Below are positions 54,842 through 63,335 of a DNA stretch of 64,000 nt, piece after piece. A program made the translations under genes and the position numbers. Source of the DNA: Sphingomonas montana (lineage in GTDB: Bacteria > Pseudomonadota > Alphaproteobacteria > Sphingomonadales > Sphingomonadaceae); contig NZ_KV887144.1 in assembly GCF_001956315.1 (NCBI RefSeq), positions 263,272-327,271 of the forward strand, given 5' to 3'. Within the stretch, counting starts at the first letter, position 1. Every line of letters begins with the position of its first letter. The notes under the pieces are model-generated. The model was not told the DNA's origin. It did not search any database and saw nothing but the letters and a program-made list of their open reading frames with translations.

Positions 54842-54847
54842 TTTGGC
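54825..54847. promoter_or_regulatory. Candidate operator: overlapping palindromes before the GH2 gene
   Basis: GGCAA-T-TTGCC (54825-54835) overlaps GCCAAAT-G-ATTTGGC (54833-54847); both are perfect. The site spans the stop codon of halogenase 3 and lies 80 bp before the GH2 start. It is the strongest member of the motif set shared with 42700 and 50224. Confidence 0.5.
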
Positions 54848-54927
54848 TTTTTCGTCCGACCATGCTCTTGTCGGGATGATCGCGCAGCCCGGCCAGAGAA
54901 CCGGCTGCCCGCACAGGGGATGACTGC

Positions 54928-57858
54928 ATGACCGACCGTCCGTTCCTTCTTGGCGCCTCCGCGCTCGCGCTGCTGCTCGCGTCGACCGCGATCGCGCAGC
55001 CCGCGCGGCTTCCGTCGGGCTACGCCACCATCGATCCGGTGCAGTCCGAATGGCCGGTCCAGGTGCGTCAGATGCCGGGCCAGATCACGCCGCAGGATGC
55101 CGCGACGCTGCCGCGCAGCCGCGCCCCGCTGTCCAAACCCGTTGCCAAGCCCGAACCGCGCGGCCCCGCGCTCGACCAGCGGGCACCCGGCCTCTGGACC
55201 GTCGCCGGCTGGCGCCTGGCGGAGGCACCCAAGGTGCGTGCGGACGGTGCCACGCTGTCGCGGGCCGGTTACGATGCGCGCAGCTGGTATGCCGCCACCG
55301 TACCCGGCACGGTGCTGACCACGCTGATCGACCGCGGCGTCTATCCCGATCCCGCCTTCGGCCTGAACAACATGGCCATTCCCGAACGGCTCGCGCGGCA
55401 GGATTACTGGTATCGCACTGAAATCACGGTCCCGGCCGAAACCGCCGGCCGGCATCTCGAACTGAATTTCAAGGGCGTGAACTATGCCGCCGAAATCTGG
55501 CTGAACGGGCGGTCGCTGGGCACGATGAAGGGCGCCTTCATCCGCGGCCGGTTCGATGTCACGGGCAAGTTGTTGCTCGGTCGCAACGCCATCGCGGTCC
55601 GCGTGTCGCCCCCGCCGCATCCCGGCATCGCGCACGAGGAATCGATGACCGCCGGCGTCGGCGAAAATGGCGGCATGCAGATGCTCGACGGCCCGACCTT
55701 CGTCGCGACCGAGGGCTGGGACTGGATCCCCACGATCCGCGACCGCAACACCGGCCTGTGGCAGGGCGTCGACCTGATCGCCACCGGCCCCGCCGCGATC
55801 GGCGATGCGCAGGTCGTGACGACGCTGCCGAAGCCCGACAACAGCGTGGCGAACGTCGAAATCACCGTGCCGGTCCGCAACCAGACCGACCGCGCGACCA
55901 CCGCGACCGTCACCGCGCGGTTCGACGATGTGACCGTGACAAAGTCGGTTGCGCTCGCCCCCGGTGCCACCGCCGACGTGACGATGGCCCCCGCCGAATT
56001 TCCCGCGCTGGCCGTCCGCAATCCCAGGCTCTGGTGGCCGAATGGCTACGGCATGCCGGCGCTGCATGACCTGACACTCACCACGACGGTGGCCGGCGCG
56101 GTCTCCGACACCAGGTCGCTGCGCTTCGGCATGCGGCAGGTGACGTACGAGATATCGCTGATGGACAGGAACGACCGGCTCCGCCGCGTCGGGCTGGACC
56201 TGTCGAAGGCGCGGACGCTGGGGCAGCAGGTCGTCGACGGCACGCATCAGGGCATTCGCAAAACGCCGAACGGCTGGGCCGCCTCGCTCGTCCCCGGCGC
56301 GGAACGCTCGCCCGCGGTCACGCCGATCGCCGGCGATGCGGCGCTTGCCCCCTATCTGCTGATCCGCGTCAACGGCGTCAGGATCGCGGCGCGCGGCGGC
56401 AATATCGGCATGGACGATTTCATGAAGCGGACGGAACGGTCGCGGCTGCTGCCGTTCTTCCGGCTGCATCAGGATGCGAACCTCAACATCATCCGCAACT
56501 GGGTCGGCCAGAATACAGAAGAGACCTTCTTCGACCTTGCCGACGAACATGGCCTGATGATTCTCAACGACTTCTGGGAATCGACGCAGGACTATAATAT
56601 CGAGGCGCAGGACATCCCGCTGTTCACCCGCAATGCGGAGGACGTCGTCCGGCGGTTCCGCAACCACCCGTCGATCGTCGTCTGGTTCGGCCGCAACGAA
56701 GGCGTGCCGCAACCGATCCTGAACGAGGCGCTGCAGACGATCGTCAACCGCAACGACGGCACACGGCTCTACATGGGGTCGTCCAACCGCGTGAACCTGC
56801 AGAACAGCGGGCCGTACAACTGGCGTCCCGAATCCACCTACTTCACCGAACATGCCAAGGGCTTCTCGGTCGAACTCGGCACGCCCAGCTTTCCGACGAT
56901 TGAGGCGTGGACCCGCGCCATGCCCAAGGCGGATCTCTGGCCGATCGGCGACACCTGGGCCTATCACGACTGGCACCAGACCGGGAACGGCGCGGTCAAG
57001 AGCTTCATGGACGTGCTGGCGGTCCGTTACGGCGCGGGCACCAGCCTGCCCGACTTCGAACGCAAGGCGCAGATGATGGAGTATGACTCCTACCGCGCGA
57101 TCTTCGAAGGGTTCAACGCAGGTCTCTGGACCACGAACACCGCGCGGATGCTGTGGATGACGCAGCCGGCCTGGCCGTCGTCTGCGTGGCAGATCTTCTC
57201 GTCCGACTATGACACGCACGGTGCCTTCTACGGCACGAAGAAGGCGTCGGAACCGGTCCATGTTCAGCTGAACCTGCCCGACCACAAGGTCGTGCTCGTC
57301 AACAACGGCCCCGCACTGTCCGGCGCGGTGGTCCATGCCAAGGTCACGTCGCTCGACAACCGCGTGCTGGCCGAACGCCGCGCCAAGGTCGGGGCCGGCG
57401 CGGGGCTGGTGGCGGACGCCTTCACGCTCGATCTGAAGCCGCTGACCGCGCAGGGCATGGTGCTGGTGGCGCTCGACGTCACCGATGCGGCCGGCAAGGT
57501 CCTGTCGCAGAACCTGTATTGGCAGGGGGCGAACGACGCGGCCTATCGCGGAATGACCCAAATGGCCCCCGCCCGCCTGACCGCCACCGCGTCCAGCCGC
57601 CGCGATGGGGAAGAGGTCGCGACGACGCTCGACCTGGCGAACGGCGGCCCGGTTGCTGCGCTCGCCACCAAGCTAACCGTCATGAACGCGGACGGCACGC
57701 AAGTCTTGCCGGCCTATTTCACCGACAATTATGTCTCGCTGCTGCCGGGCGAACGGCGGCGGATCGAGATCCGCTATCCCGCGACGGCCGCGAAGGGGAC
57801 CACGACCGTCGCGCTGCGCGGCTGGAACGTGACCCCCGCCGCCGTGCCGGTCCGCTGA
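54928..57858 (+). CDS. GH2 beta-mannosidase / exo-beta-glycosidase
   Basis: The 976-residue enzyme has a signal peptide (FLLGASALALLLASTAIAQ), a GH2 sugar-binding domain (GRHLELNFKGVNYAAEIWLNG), immunoglobulin-like domain and TIM barrel. Acid/base is E591 in VVWFGRNEGVP and nucleophile E649 in FSVELGTPSFP. This layout fits GH2 beta-mannosidases and exo-beta-D-glucosaminidases (mannosylglycoprotein endo-beta-mannosidase group). In this locus beta-mannosidase is the likely role, removing mannose from mannooligosaccharides. Exact specificity is not readable. It heads a run GH2-GH97-SGNH-carboxylesterase. Confidence 0.9.
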   Translation: MTDRPFLLGASALALLLASTAIAQPARLPSGYATIDPVQSEWPVQVRQMPGQITPQDAATLPRSRAPLSKPVAKPEPRGPALDQRAPGLWTVAGWRLAEAPKVRADGATLSRAGYDARSWYAATVPGTVLTTLIDRGVYPDPAFGLNNMAIPERLARQDYWYRTEITVPAETAGRHLELNFKGVNYAAEIWLNGRSLGTMKGAFIRGRFDVTGKLLLGRNAIAVRVSPPPHPGIAHEESMTAGVGENGGMQMLDGPTFVATEGWDWIPTIRDRNTGLWQGVDLIATGPAAIGDAQVVTTLPKPDNSVANVEITVPVRNQTDRATTATVTARFDDVTVTKSVALAPGATADVTMAPAEFPALAVRNPRLWWPNGYGMPALHDLTLTTTVAGAVSDTRSLRFGMRQVTYEISLMDRNDRLRRVGLDLSKARTLGQQVVDGTHQGIRKTPNGWAASLVPGAERSPAVTPIAGDAALAPYLLIRVNGVRIAARGGNIGMDDFMKRTERSRLLPFFRLHQDANLNIIRNWVGQNTEETFFDLADEHGLMILNDFWESTQDYNIEAQDIPLFTRNAEDVVRRFRNHPSIVVWFGRNEGVPQPILNEALQTIVNRNDGTRLYMGSSNRVNLQNSGPYNWRPESTYFTEHAKGFSVELGTPSFPTIEAWTRAMPKADLWPIGDTWAYHDWHQTGNGAVKSFMDVLAVRYGAGTSLPDFERKAQMMEYDSYRAIFEGFNAGLWTTNTARMLWMTQPAWPSSAWQIFSSDYDTHGAFYGTKKASEPVHVQLNLPDHKVVLVNNGPALSGAVVHAKVTSLDNRVLAERRAKVGAGAGLVADAFTLDLKPLTAQGMVLVALDVTDAAGKVLSQNLYWQGANDAAYRGMTQMAPARLTATASSRRDGEEVATTLDLANGGPVAALATKLTVMNADGTQVLPAYFTDNYVSLLPGERRRIEIRYPATAAKGTTTVALRGWNVTPAAVPVR

Positions 57859-57862
57859 TCCG

Positions 57863-59842
57863 ATGCGGATCGCCCACAAGACGCTGATCGCCGCCGCCCT
57901 GATCGCCGGCACGACGGCGGTGTCCGCGCAGGACCGCCATCTCCTGTCCCCCGACGGCTCGGTCGATATCGCCATCGGCACGGACCCGACAACGAAAGGA
58001 CCGACCTACGCCGTCGCCTTCCACGGCCGGCCGGTCATCGGCACGTCGCCGCTCGGCCTCGCGTTCGAGGGGTATAAGAAGCTCGGCCCCGATACCGCGG
58101 TCACGGGCGCGACGCGGGCCGGCGCGGACACGCGCTACCGCCTGATCGCCGGCAAGACATCGACAGCGCGCGATCACTATAATGAACTCACGCTCTCCCT
58201 GACCGAGACTACGGGTGCCCGCCGCCGGCTCGACATCCTGTTCCGCGCCTATGACGACGGCGTCGCGTTTCGTTACCGCCTGCCGGTCCAGCCCGGCTTC
58301 ACCGACCTGCGGCTGGCCGGCGAGCTGACCGAATATGCCTTTCCGCGCGATTATCGCTGCTGGGGCCTCAACCTCGGACGCTTCGATACCAGTCATGAGG
58401 GCGAATATGATCCGATCGCCGCGTCGCAGGTCCGCCCGCATAATCTGTTCGAGACGCCCGTCACCTGCCGTACCGGTGACGGCAACACCAGCTTCGCGCT
58501 GACCGAGGCGGACCTGCGCGACTATTCCGGCGCCTACCTCACCGGGCGCGAAACCGGCGCGCTCGGTTTCGCCACGCGGCTCACCCCGCGGCTGGACGAT
58601 CCGGCGATCGCCGTGAAGGCGGACGTTCGCACCACCGGGCTCACCACGCCGTGGCGTGTCGTGATGCTGGGTGACACGCCCGGCCGGCTGATCGAATCGA
58701 CGCTGCTGACCAGCCTCAATCCTGCTCCAACCGGCGACTTCAGCTGGGTCAAACCCGGCAAGACCGCGTGGGACTGGTGGAACGGCCCCACTCTGAAGGC
58801 GCTGCCCGGCGGCGCGAAGATGAACGACGCGACGATCCGCGCCTATATCGATTTCGCCGCCGCCAACGGCCTGCCCTACATGCTGATCGACGAAGGCTGG
58901 TACGCCAACAGCGGCGGCGGCCCGCTCGTCTATCCGGGGGCGGACATCCTGTCCGTCGTCCCCGCGATCGACCTGCCCGGCCTTGTCCGCTACGCCGCCG
59001 ATCGGAAGGTCGGGCTATGGCTCTGGGCCAACTGGCGCGTGCTGGATGCCAAGATGGACGCCGCCTTCGCGCGCTACGCCGCGATGGGGATCAAGGGGTT
59101 CAAGGTCGATTTCATGGACCGTACGGACCAGCAGATCGTCGAATTCTACCAGCGCATCTTCCGCGCCAGCGCCGACCACCGGCTGATGCTCGACCTGCAC
59201 GGCGCCTATCACCCGACCGGCGCAACGCGCACCTGGCCGCAATTCCTGACGCAGGAAGGCGTGTTGGGCGCGGAATATAACAAATGGACGCGTCGCATCA
59301 CCGCGCGCCACAATGTCACGCTGCCGTTCACGCGCGGGCTGGCCGGCCCCTACGACTATACCCCCGGCGGCTTCCGCAACGCGACGCCCGCAACGTTCCG
59401 GATCGAACCGGCCACGCCGATGGTCCAGACGACGCGCGGGCAGGCGCTGGCGATGTACGTCGTGTTTGACAGCCCGTTCATGGGCATCGCCGACAGCCCG
59501 GACAATTATGCGGGCGCGGCCGGCATGGATTTTTTGCGCGCCGTTCCCGCCAGTTGGGACGAGACGCGCGTCCTGTCCGGCGCGATTGGCGAACGGATCG
59601 TGATGGCCCGTCGTTCAGGCAGGGACTGGTATGTCGGCGCGATGACGGACGAAAACCCCCGCACGCTTGACGTGCCGCTCGCCTTCCTGGGGCGCGGGCG
59701 GTTCACGGCGACCGTTTGGCAGGACGGCGCAGCGCCCACCGATGTCGCCACTACCACCCGCACCGTCACCGCGCGCGACACGCTCCGCGTGGTGCTGGCG
59801 GGCAGCGGCGGTGCGGCCGTCCGCCTCGTGCCTGCACGATGA
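57863..59842 (+). CDS. GH97 glycosidase, retaining alpha-galactosidase type
   Basis: The 659-residue enzyme has a signal peptide (ALIAGTTAVSAQ), an N-terminal beta-sandwich, a catalytic barrel (WDWWNGP, YMLIDEGWYA, LWLWANW) and C-terminal domain. D416 in GFKVDFMDR sits where the retaining GH97 alpha-galactosidases have their nucleophile; the inverting alpha-glucosidase type lacks it. The acid/base is probably E in LTQEGVLGAEYN. It begins 4 bp after the GH2 stop. An alpha-galactosidase would remove the galactose side chains of galactomannan, fitting the locus. Confidence 0.9.
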   Translation: MRIAHKTLIAAALIAGTTAVSAQDRHLLSPDGSVDIAIGTDPTTKGPTYAVAFHGRPVIGTSPLGLAFEGYKKLGPDTAVTGATRAGADTRYRLIAGKTSTARDHYNELTLSLTETTGARRRLDILFRAYDDGVAFRYRLPVQPGFTDLRLAGELTEYAFPRDYRCWGLNLGRFDTSHEGEYDPIAASQVRPHNLFETPVTCRTGDGNTSFALTEADLRDYSGAYLTGRETGALGFATRLTPRLDDPAIAVKADVRTTGLTTPWRVVMLGDTPGRLIESTLLTSLNPAPTGDFSWVKPGKTAWDWWNGPTLKALPGGAKMNDATIRAYIDFAAANGLPYMLIDEGWYANSGGGPLVYPGADILSVVPAIDLPGLVRYAADRKVGLWLWANWRVLDAKMDAAFARYAAMGIKGFKVDFMDRTDQQIVEFYQRIFRASADHRLMLDLHGAYHPTGATRTWPQFLTQEGVLGAEYNKWTRRITARHNVTLPFTRGLAGPYDYTPGGFRNATPATFRIEPATPMVQTTRGQALAMYVVFDSPFMGIADSPDNYAGAAGMDFLRAVPASWDETRVLSGAIGERIVMARRSGRDWYVGAMTDENPRTLDVPLAFLGRGRFTATVWQDGAAPTDVATTTRTVTARDTLRVVLAGSGGAAVRLVPAR

Positions 59843-60642
59843 CCCGCTCAAGCCATGGACCCGTCATGACCCGCAACGCCCGCCTCCTCCTCGCTATGCT
59901 CGCCATGTCGGTGGCGCTTCCCGCCACCGCCGCGGAACCCACCGCCGAACAGAAGGCGATCTGGGCGAAGGAGGGTGAGGAACGGCTGCACACCGACTGG
60001 GCGTATCTCGGGCGCTACCGCGCCGCCAACGCCGCCCTTCCCGCGCCTGTGGCGGGCCAGCCGCGGATCGTGCTGATCGGCGATTCGATCACGCAAGGCT
60101 GGTACGATCAGGTGCCGGCCTTCTTCACGCCCGGCCGCATCGGTCGCGGGATCGGCGGCCAGACCACGCCGCAGATGCTCGTCCGCTTCCCCGCCGACGT
60201 GATCGCGCTCAAACCCGCGGTGGTGCAGATCATGGCCGGCACCAACGACATCGCATTCAACACCGGGCCGATGACGCCGGAGGAGAGCAAGGCCAATATC
60301 CGCGCGATGACCGAACTGGCGCAAGCCAACGGCATCCGCGTCATCCTCGCCTCCATTCCCCCGGCCGATCGCTATCCATGGCGCCCGGGCCTCGATACCG
60401 GCAGCAAGATCGTGGCGATGAACAGCTGGCTCAAATCCTACGCCGCCGCGACCGGATCGACCTACGCCGATTACTGGACCGCGCTGGCGGCCCCGGGCAC
60501 CATGGGCATGCGCGCCGGCCTGTCGTCCGACCATGTCCATCCTACCCCCGCCGGCTATGCGGTGATGGCCCCCGTCGCCGAACGCGCGTTCAAGGCGGCG
60601 CTCGCCCGACCCGCCCCTACATGCGCGGTCATCGCCCGGTGA
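59839..60642 (+). CDS. SGNH/GDSL-family esterase (second paralogue)
   Basis: ATG 59839 overlaps the GH97 stop (ATGA); an ATG at 59866 would give a neater signal peptide (MTRNARLLLAMLAMSVALPATAA). About 267 residues with VLIGDSITQGW, RGIGGQTT, MAGTNDIAF and DHVHPTPAGY, a complete catalytic set. It is a paralogue of the 37.3-kb esterase. Likely a periplasmic deacetylase for acetylated mannan fragments. Confidence 0.88.
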   Translation: MTRSSHGPVMTRNARLLLAMLAMSVALPATAAEPTAEQKAIWAKEGEERLHTDWAYLGRYRAANAALPAPVAGQPRIVLIGDSITQGWYDQVPAFFTPGRIGRGIGGQTTPQMLVRFPADVIALKPAVVQIMAGTNDIAFNTGPMTPEESKANIRAMTELAQANGIRVILASIPPADRYPWRPGLDTGSKIVAMNSWLKSYAAATGSTYADYWTALAAPGTMGMRAGLSSDHVHPTPAGYAVMAPVAERAFKAALARPAPTCAVIAR

Positions 60643-62099
60643 TGCTCTTCGCCGCCCTCGCGCTTGCCACCAGCGTCGTTCCGACGGCGCAGGGCGCGGT
60701 GCGCGGCGAGTTGACGGCGGACGGCCGCCACCTGTTCCGCGGCATACCCTACGCCGCCCCGCCGGTCGGCCCGCTTCGCTGGACGCCACCGCAGCCGGTG
60801 CGCGGCTGGAAGTCCGTGCGCGACGCCACCCGCTCCGCGCCGTCATGCCCGCAGGTCGATCGCGGCTGGAATGCGGCGGCCGCGCGCTTCGCCAGCGAGG
60901 ACTGCCTGTATCTGGAGGTCGGCACACCCGGTCCGAAACCGGCGAAACCGATGCCGGTCATGGTCTGGATCCACGGGGGTTCCAACTATGCCGGCGGCGG
61001 TGCGGGCACGATCCAGTCGGGCATCGTCCGCAAGGGCGTCGTGCTGGTCAGCCTGCAATATCGGCTCGGCGCGCTCGGTTTCCTATCGCACCCCGCGCTT
61101 TCCCGCGAAGCCGGCGGCGCGTCGGGCAATTACGGGCTGATGGACCAGCAGGCGGCGCTGCGCTGGGTCCGCGCGAACATTGCCGCATTCGGGGGCGACC
61201 CCGCCAACGTCACACTGTTCGGGGAAAGTGCGGGCGGCATGGACGTCGGCCTGCACTTGCTCAGCCCCGGTTCGCGCGGGCTGTTCGCCAGGGCGATCGA
61301 ACAGAGCGGCACGCCGGGTTTCGGTACGCCGCCGCGCAGCCTTGCCGACAACGAACGGTTGGGGGTGATGATTGCGGCACAGGCCGGCAGTGCCCAGACC
61401 GCCACCGCGCTCCGCGTGCTGCCCGTTGCCGGACTCATCGCGGCGACCGAGGCCGTCGACGTGCCCGGCCTGGTCGACAAGAGCTTCATCTGGCTCCAGG
61501 CGATCGTCGACGGGCGCGTCCTGCCCGATACGCCGGCGGCGATACTGGCCAAGGGCGGCAATCCCGCGCCGCTGATCGTCGGCAGCAATGCGCGCGAACT
61601 GACTCTGCATGGCGGCGTCGCGCGCGCCGGCACCGCGATCGCGGACGCATTCGGCCACAATGCCGACGCCGCCCGCCACGCCTATGGGCTAGACCGAATA
61701 CCGGTCGCCGATCCGCGGATGGGCGACCTGGACCTGATCCTGTCGAACGACATCAATTTCCGTTGCCCCACGACGGTGGTCGCCACCGCCCGCACGCGAA
61801 CCGGCCAGCCGGTCTGGCACTATCAGTTCGACTACTCCGCGCCGGACGGCAGGCCCGTGACGCACGGCAGCGACATTCGCTACGTCATGGCCGGAACCGA
61901 CGAACTGGAACCGGGCGCGCCGCCGATGCAGGCCTATTGGCTCGCCTTCGCGCGTACCGGCAATCCGAACGCCGCGGGACTGCCCGCCTGGCCGCGCTAC
62001 GATCTGCGCACCAGAAGCTATCTGGCGTTCGTCAATGGTGGACCGCAGCCCGGAAACGACCTGCGCGGGCCGGTCTGCGGTCTCCGGGCCGCGCCTTAG
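60621..62099 (+). CDS. Type B carboxylesterase
   Basis: Start at ATG 60621 gives a signal peptide with basic n-region (MRGHRPVMLFAALALATSVV); ATG 60642, overlapping the previous stop, is an alternative. About 492 residues, with LFRGIPYAAPPVGPLRW, the EDCLYLEV signature, oxyanion WIHGGSNYAGG, nucleophile S203 in LFGESAGG and catalytic histidine in VTHGSDIRYV. Members cleave esters of many kinds; in carbohydrate loci they may remove acetyl or aromatic groups. It is last in the GH2 operon. Confidence 0.9.
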   Translation: MRGHRPVMLFAALALATSVVPTAQGAVRGELTADGRHLFRGIPYAAPPVGPLRWTPPQPVRGWKSVRDATRSAPSCPQVDRGWNAAAARFASEDCLYLEVGTPGPKPAKPMPVMVWIHGGSNYAGGGAGTIQSGIVRKGVVLVSLQYRLGALGFLSHPALSREAGGASGNYGLMDQQAALRWVRANIAAFGGDPANVTLFGESAGGMDVGLHLLSPGSRGLFARAIEQSGTPGFGTPPRSLADNERLGVMIAAQAGSAQTATALRVLPVAGLIAATEAVDVPGLVDKSFIWLQAIVDGRVLPDTPAAILAKGGNPAPLIVGSNARELTLHGGVARAGTAIADAFGHNADAARHAYGLDRIPVADPRMGDLDLILSNDINFRCPTTVVATARTRTGQPVWHYQFDYSAPDGRPVTHGSDIRYVMAGTDELEPGAPPMQAYWLAFARTGNPNAAGLPAWPRYDLRTRSYLAFVNGGPQPGNDLRGPVCGLRAAP

Positions 62100-62274
62100 C
62101 GGCGGTCTCGATCGAATGTGACGACCACCATCCTCGTCGTCCCGGATACGGTCCCAGATACGGGGTTTGAAGCACCGCGTGCGCGGCCCTGGACTCCGGA
62201 TAGGGTCCGGAATGACGACTCATTAGCGCGCATTGATTTCGACACCGGTATGAAGGAGCCGGATCGGCTGGTAA
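62100..62274. repeat. Degenerate family B inverted repeat
   Basis: Arms near 62135-62160 (GTCGTCCCGGATACGG) and 62189-62218 (ending GGTCCGGAATGACGAC) form a decayed inverted repeat between the convergent carboxylesterase and ROK kinase genes. Same placement as the copy at 45463. Confidence 0.5.
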
Positions 62275-63171
62275 TCAGGCCGGCCACAATCGTGCCGCGC
62301 CGCGCACGCCGCTGCTGTCGCCCCACATCGCCTGTACGATTTGCGCGTCCCACCCGTCCGAAAAAGTGTGTCGCCGGATCACGTCGGGCAGCCGATCATA
62401 GAGTTCGGTCACGTTCGACATGCCGCCGCCCAGCACGAAACAATCCGGGTCGACCAGATTGGCGATCAGCGCGAGCGCCCGCCCCAGCCGGTCGACATAG
62501 CGATCGAGCGTCGCCACTGCCGCGGCGTTGCCGTCGCGCGCCGCCTGGACGATCGCCGCACCTTCCAGCATCGCGCCGGTCGCGCTCGCGTGGTCGCGGC
62601 GGAACCCGGTGCCCGATACCCAGCTTTCCAGGCAACCATGCTGGCCGCACCAGCAATCCGGCCCGGGATATTCCGATGCATTGGGCCAGGGCAGCGGCAC
62701 ATGGCCCCATTCGCCTGCAATCCCGTTCGCCCCCTCGACGATACGCCCGTCGATCACCAGCCCGCCGCCACATCCCGTGCCGACGATGACCGCGAAAGCC
62801 GATCCTGCGCCCGCCGCGGCCCCGTCCACCGCCTCCGACAGCGCCAGGCAGTTGGCGTCGTTCGCCATCCGCACCGGCCGGCCGAGCGCGGTCTCCAGAT
62901 CCTCGCGGAACCGGCGGCCGTTCAGATAGACCGAGTTGGCGTTGCGCATCAGCCCCGTCCGCGGCGAAATCGACCCCGGTGTCCCGATCCCGATCGTGCC
63001 CGTCGCGCCGGTCTCGGCCTCGACCGCGGCGATCAGGTCGCGCACCGCGCGGACGGCGCGATCATAATCGCCCGGATTGGGCACGCGCAGCCGGCTCAGA
63101 AACTGTCCATCCCGGGCCAGCGTCGCCGCCTCGATCTTCGTGCCGCCGAAATCGATACCAATCTGGACCAT
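62275..63171 (-). CDS. ROK-family sugar kinase (fructokinase / mannokinase-like)
   Basis: The ATG at 63171 has AAGGAG six bases upstream; the frame is open further but without a site. The 298-residue protein has the ATP-phosphate motif IGIDFGGTKIEAA, the catalytic Asp in MANDANCLALSE, GTGCGGGLVIDG, and the ROK zinc motif (GHVPLPW then CWCGQHGCLE). It resembles E. coli Mak-type fructokinases, which also phosphorylate mannose. In a mannan locus a mannose or fructose kinase is likely; substrate is inferred. It is downstream of a ROK regulator on the same strand. Confidence 0.9.
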   Translation of the reverse strand: MVQIGIDFGGTKIEAATLARDGQFLSRLRVPNPGDYDRAVRAVRDLIAAVEAETGATGTIGIGTPGSISPRTGLMRNANSVYLNGRRFREDLETALGRPVRMANDANCLALSEAVDGAAAGAGSAFAVIVGTGCGGGLVIDGRIVEGANGIAGEWGHVPLPWPNASEYPGPDCWCGQHGCLESWVSGTGFRRDHASATGAMLEGAAIVQAARDGNAAAVATLDRYVDRLGRALALIANLVDPDCFVLGGGMSNVTELYDRLPDVIRRHTFSDGWDAQIVQAMWGDSSGVRGAARLWPA

Positions 63172-63335
63172 CGCCCGCTCCTTCCGTCCGCCGTCGTGCA
63201 AGGCCTTGGGCCGGGGGAAGCGTGCGTGCCACGCGCGGTTTGCCGCGATACGGTTCACACCGCGCGACGTCTTCTCCCACCGGCCGTCGATCGCGGCAGA
63301 ATGTTGGGGAACAGCCGTAGCGAGCACGGTGAAGA

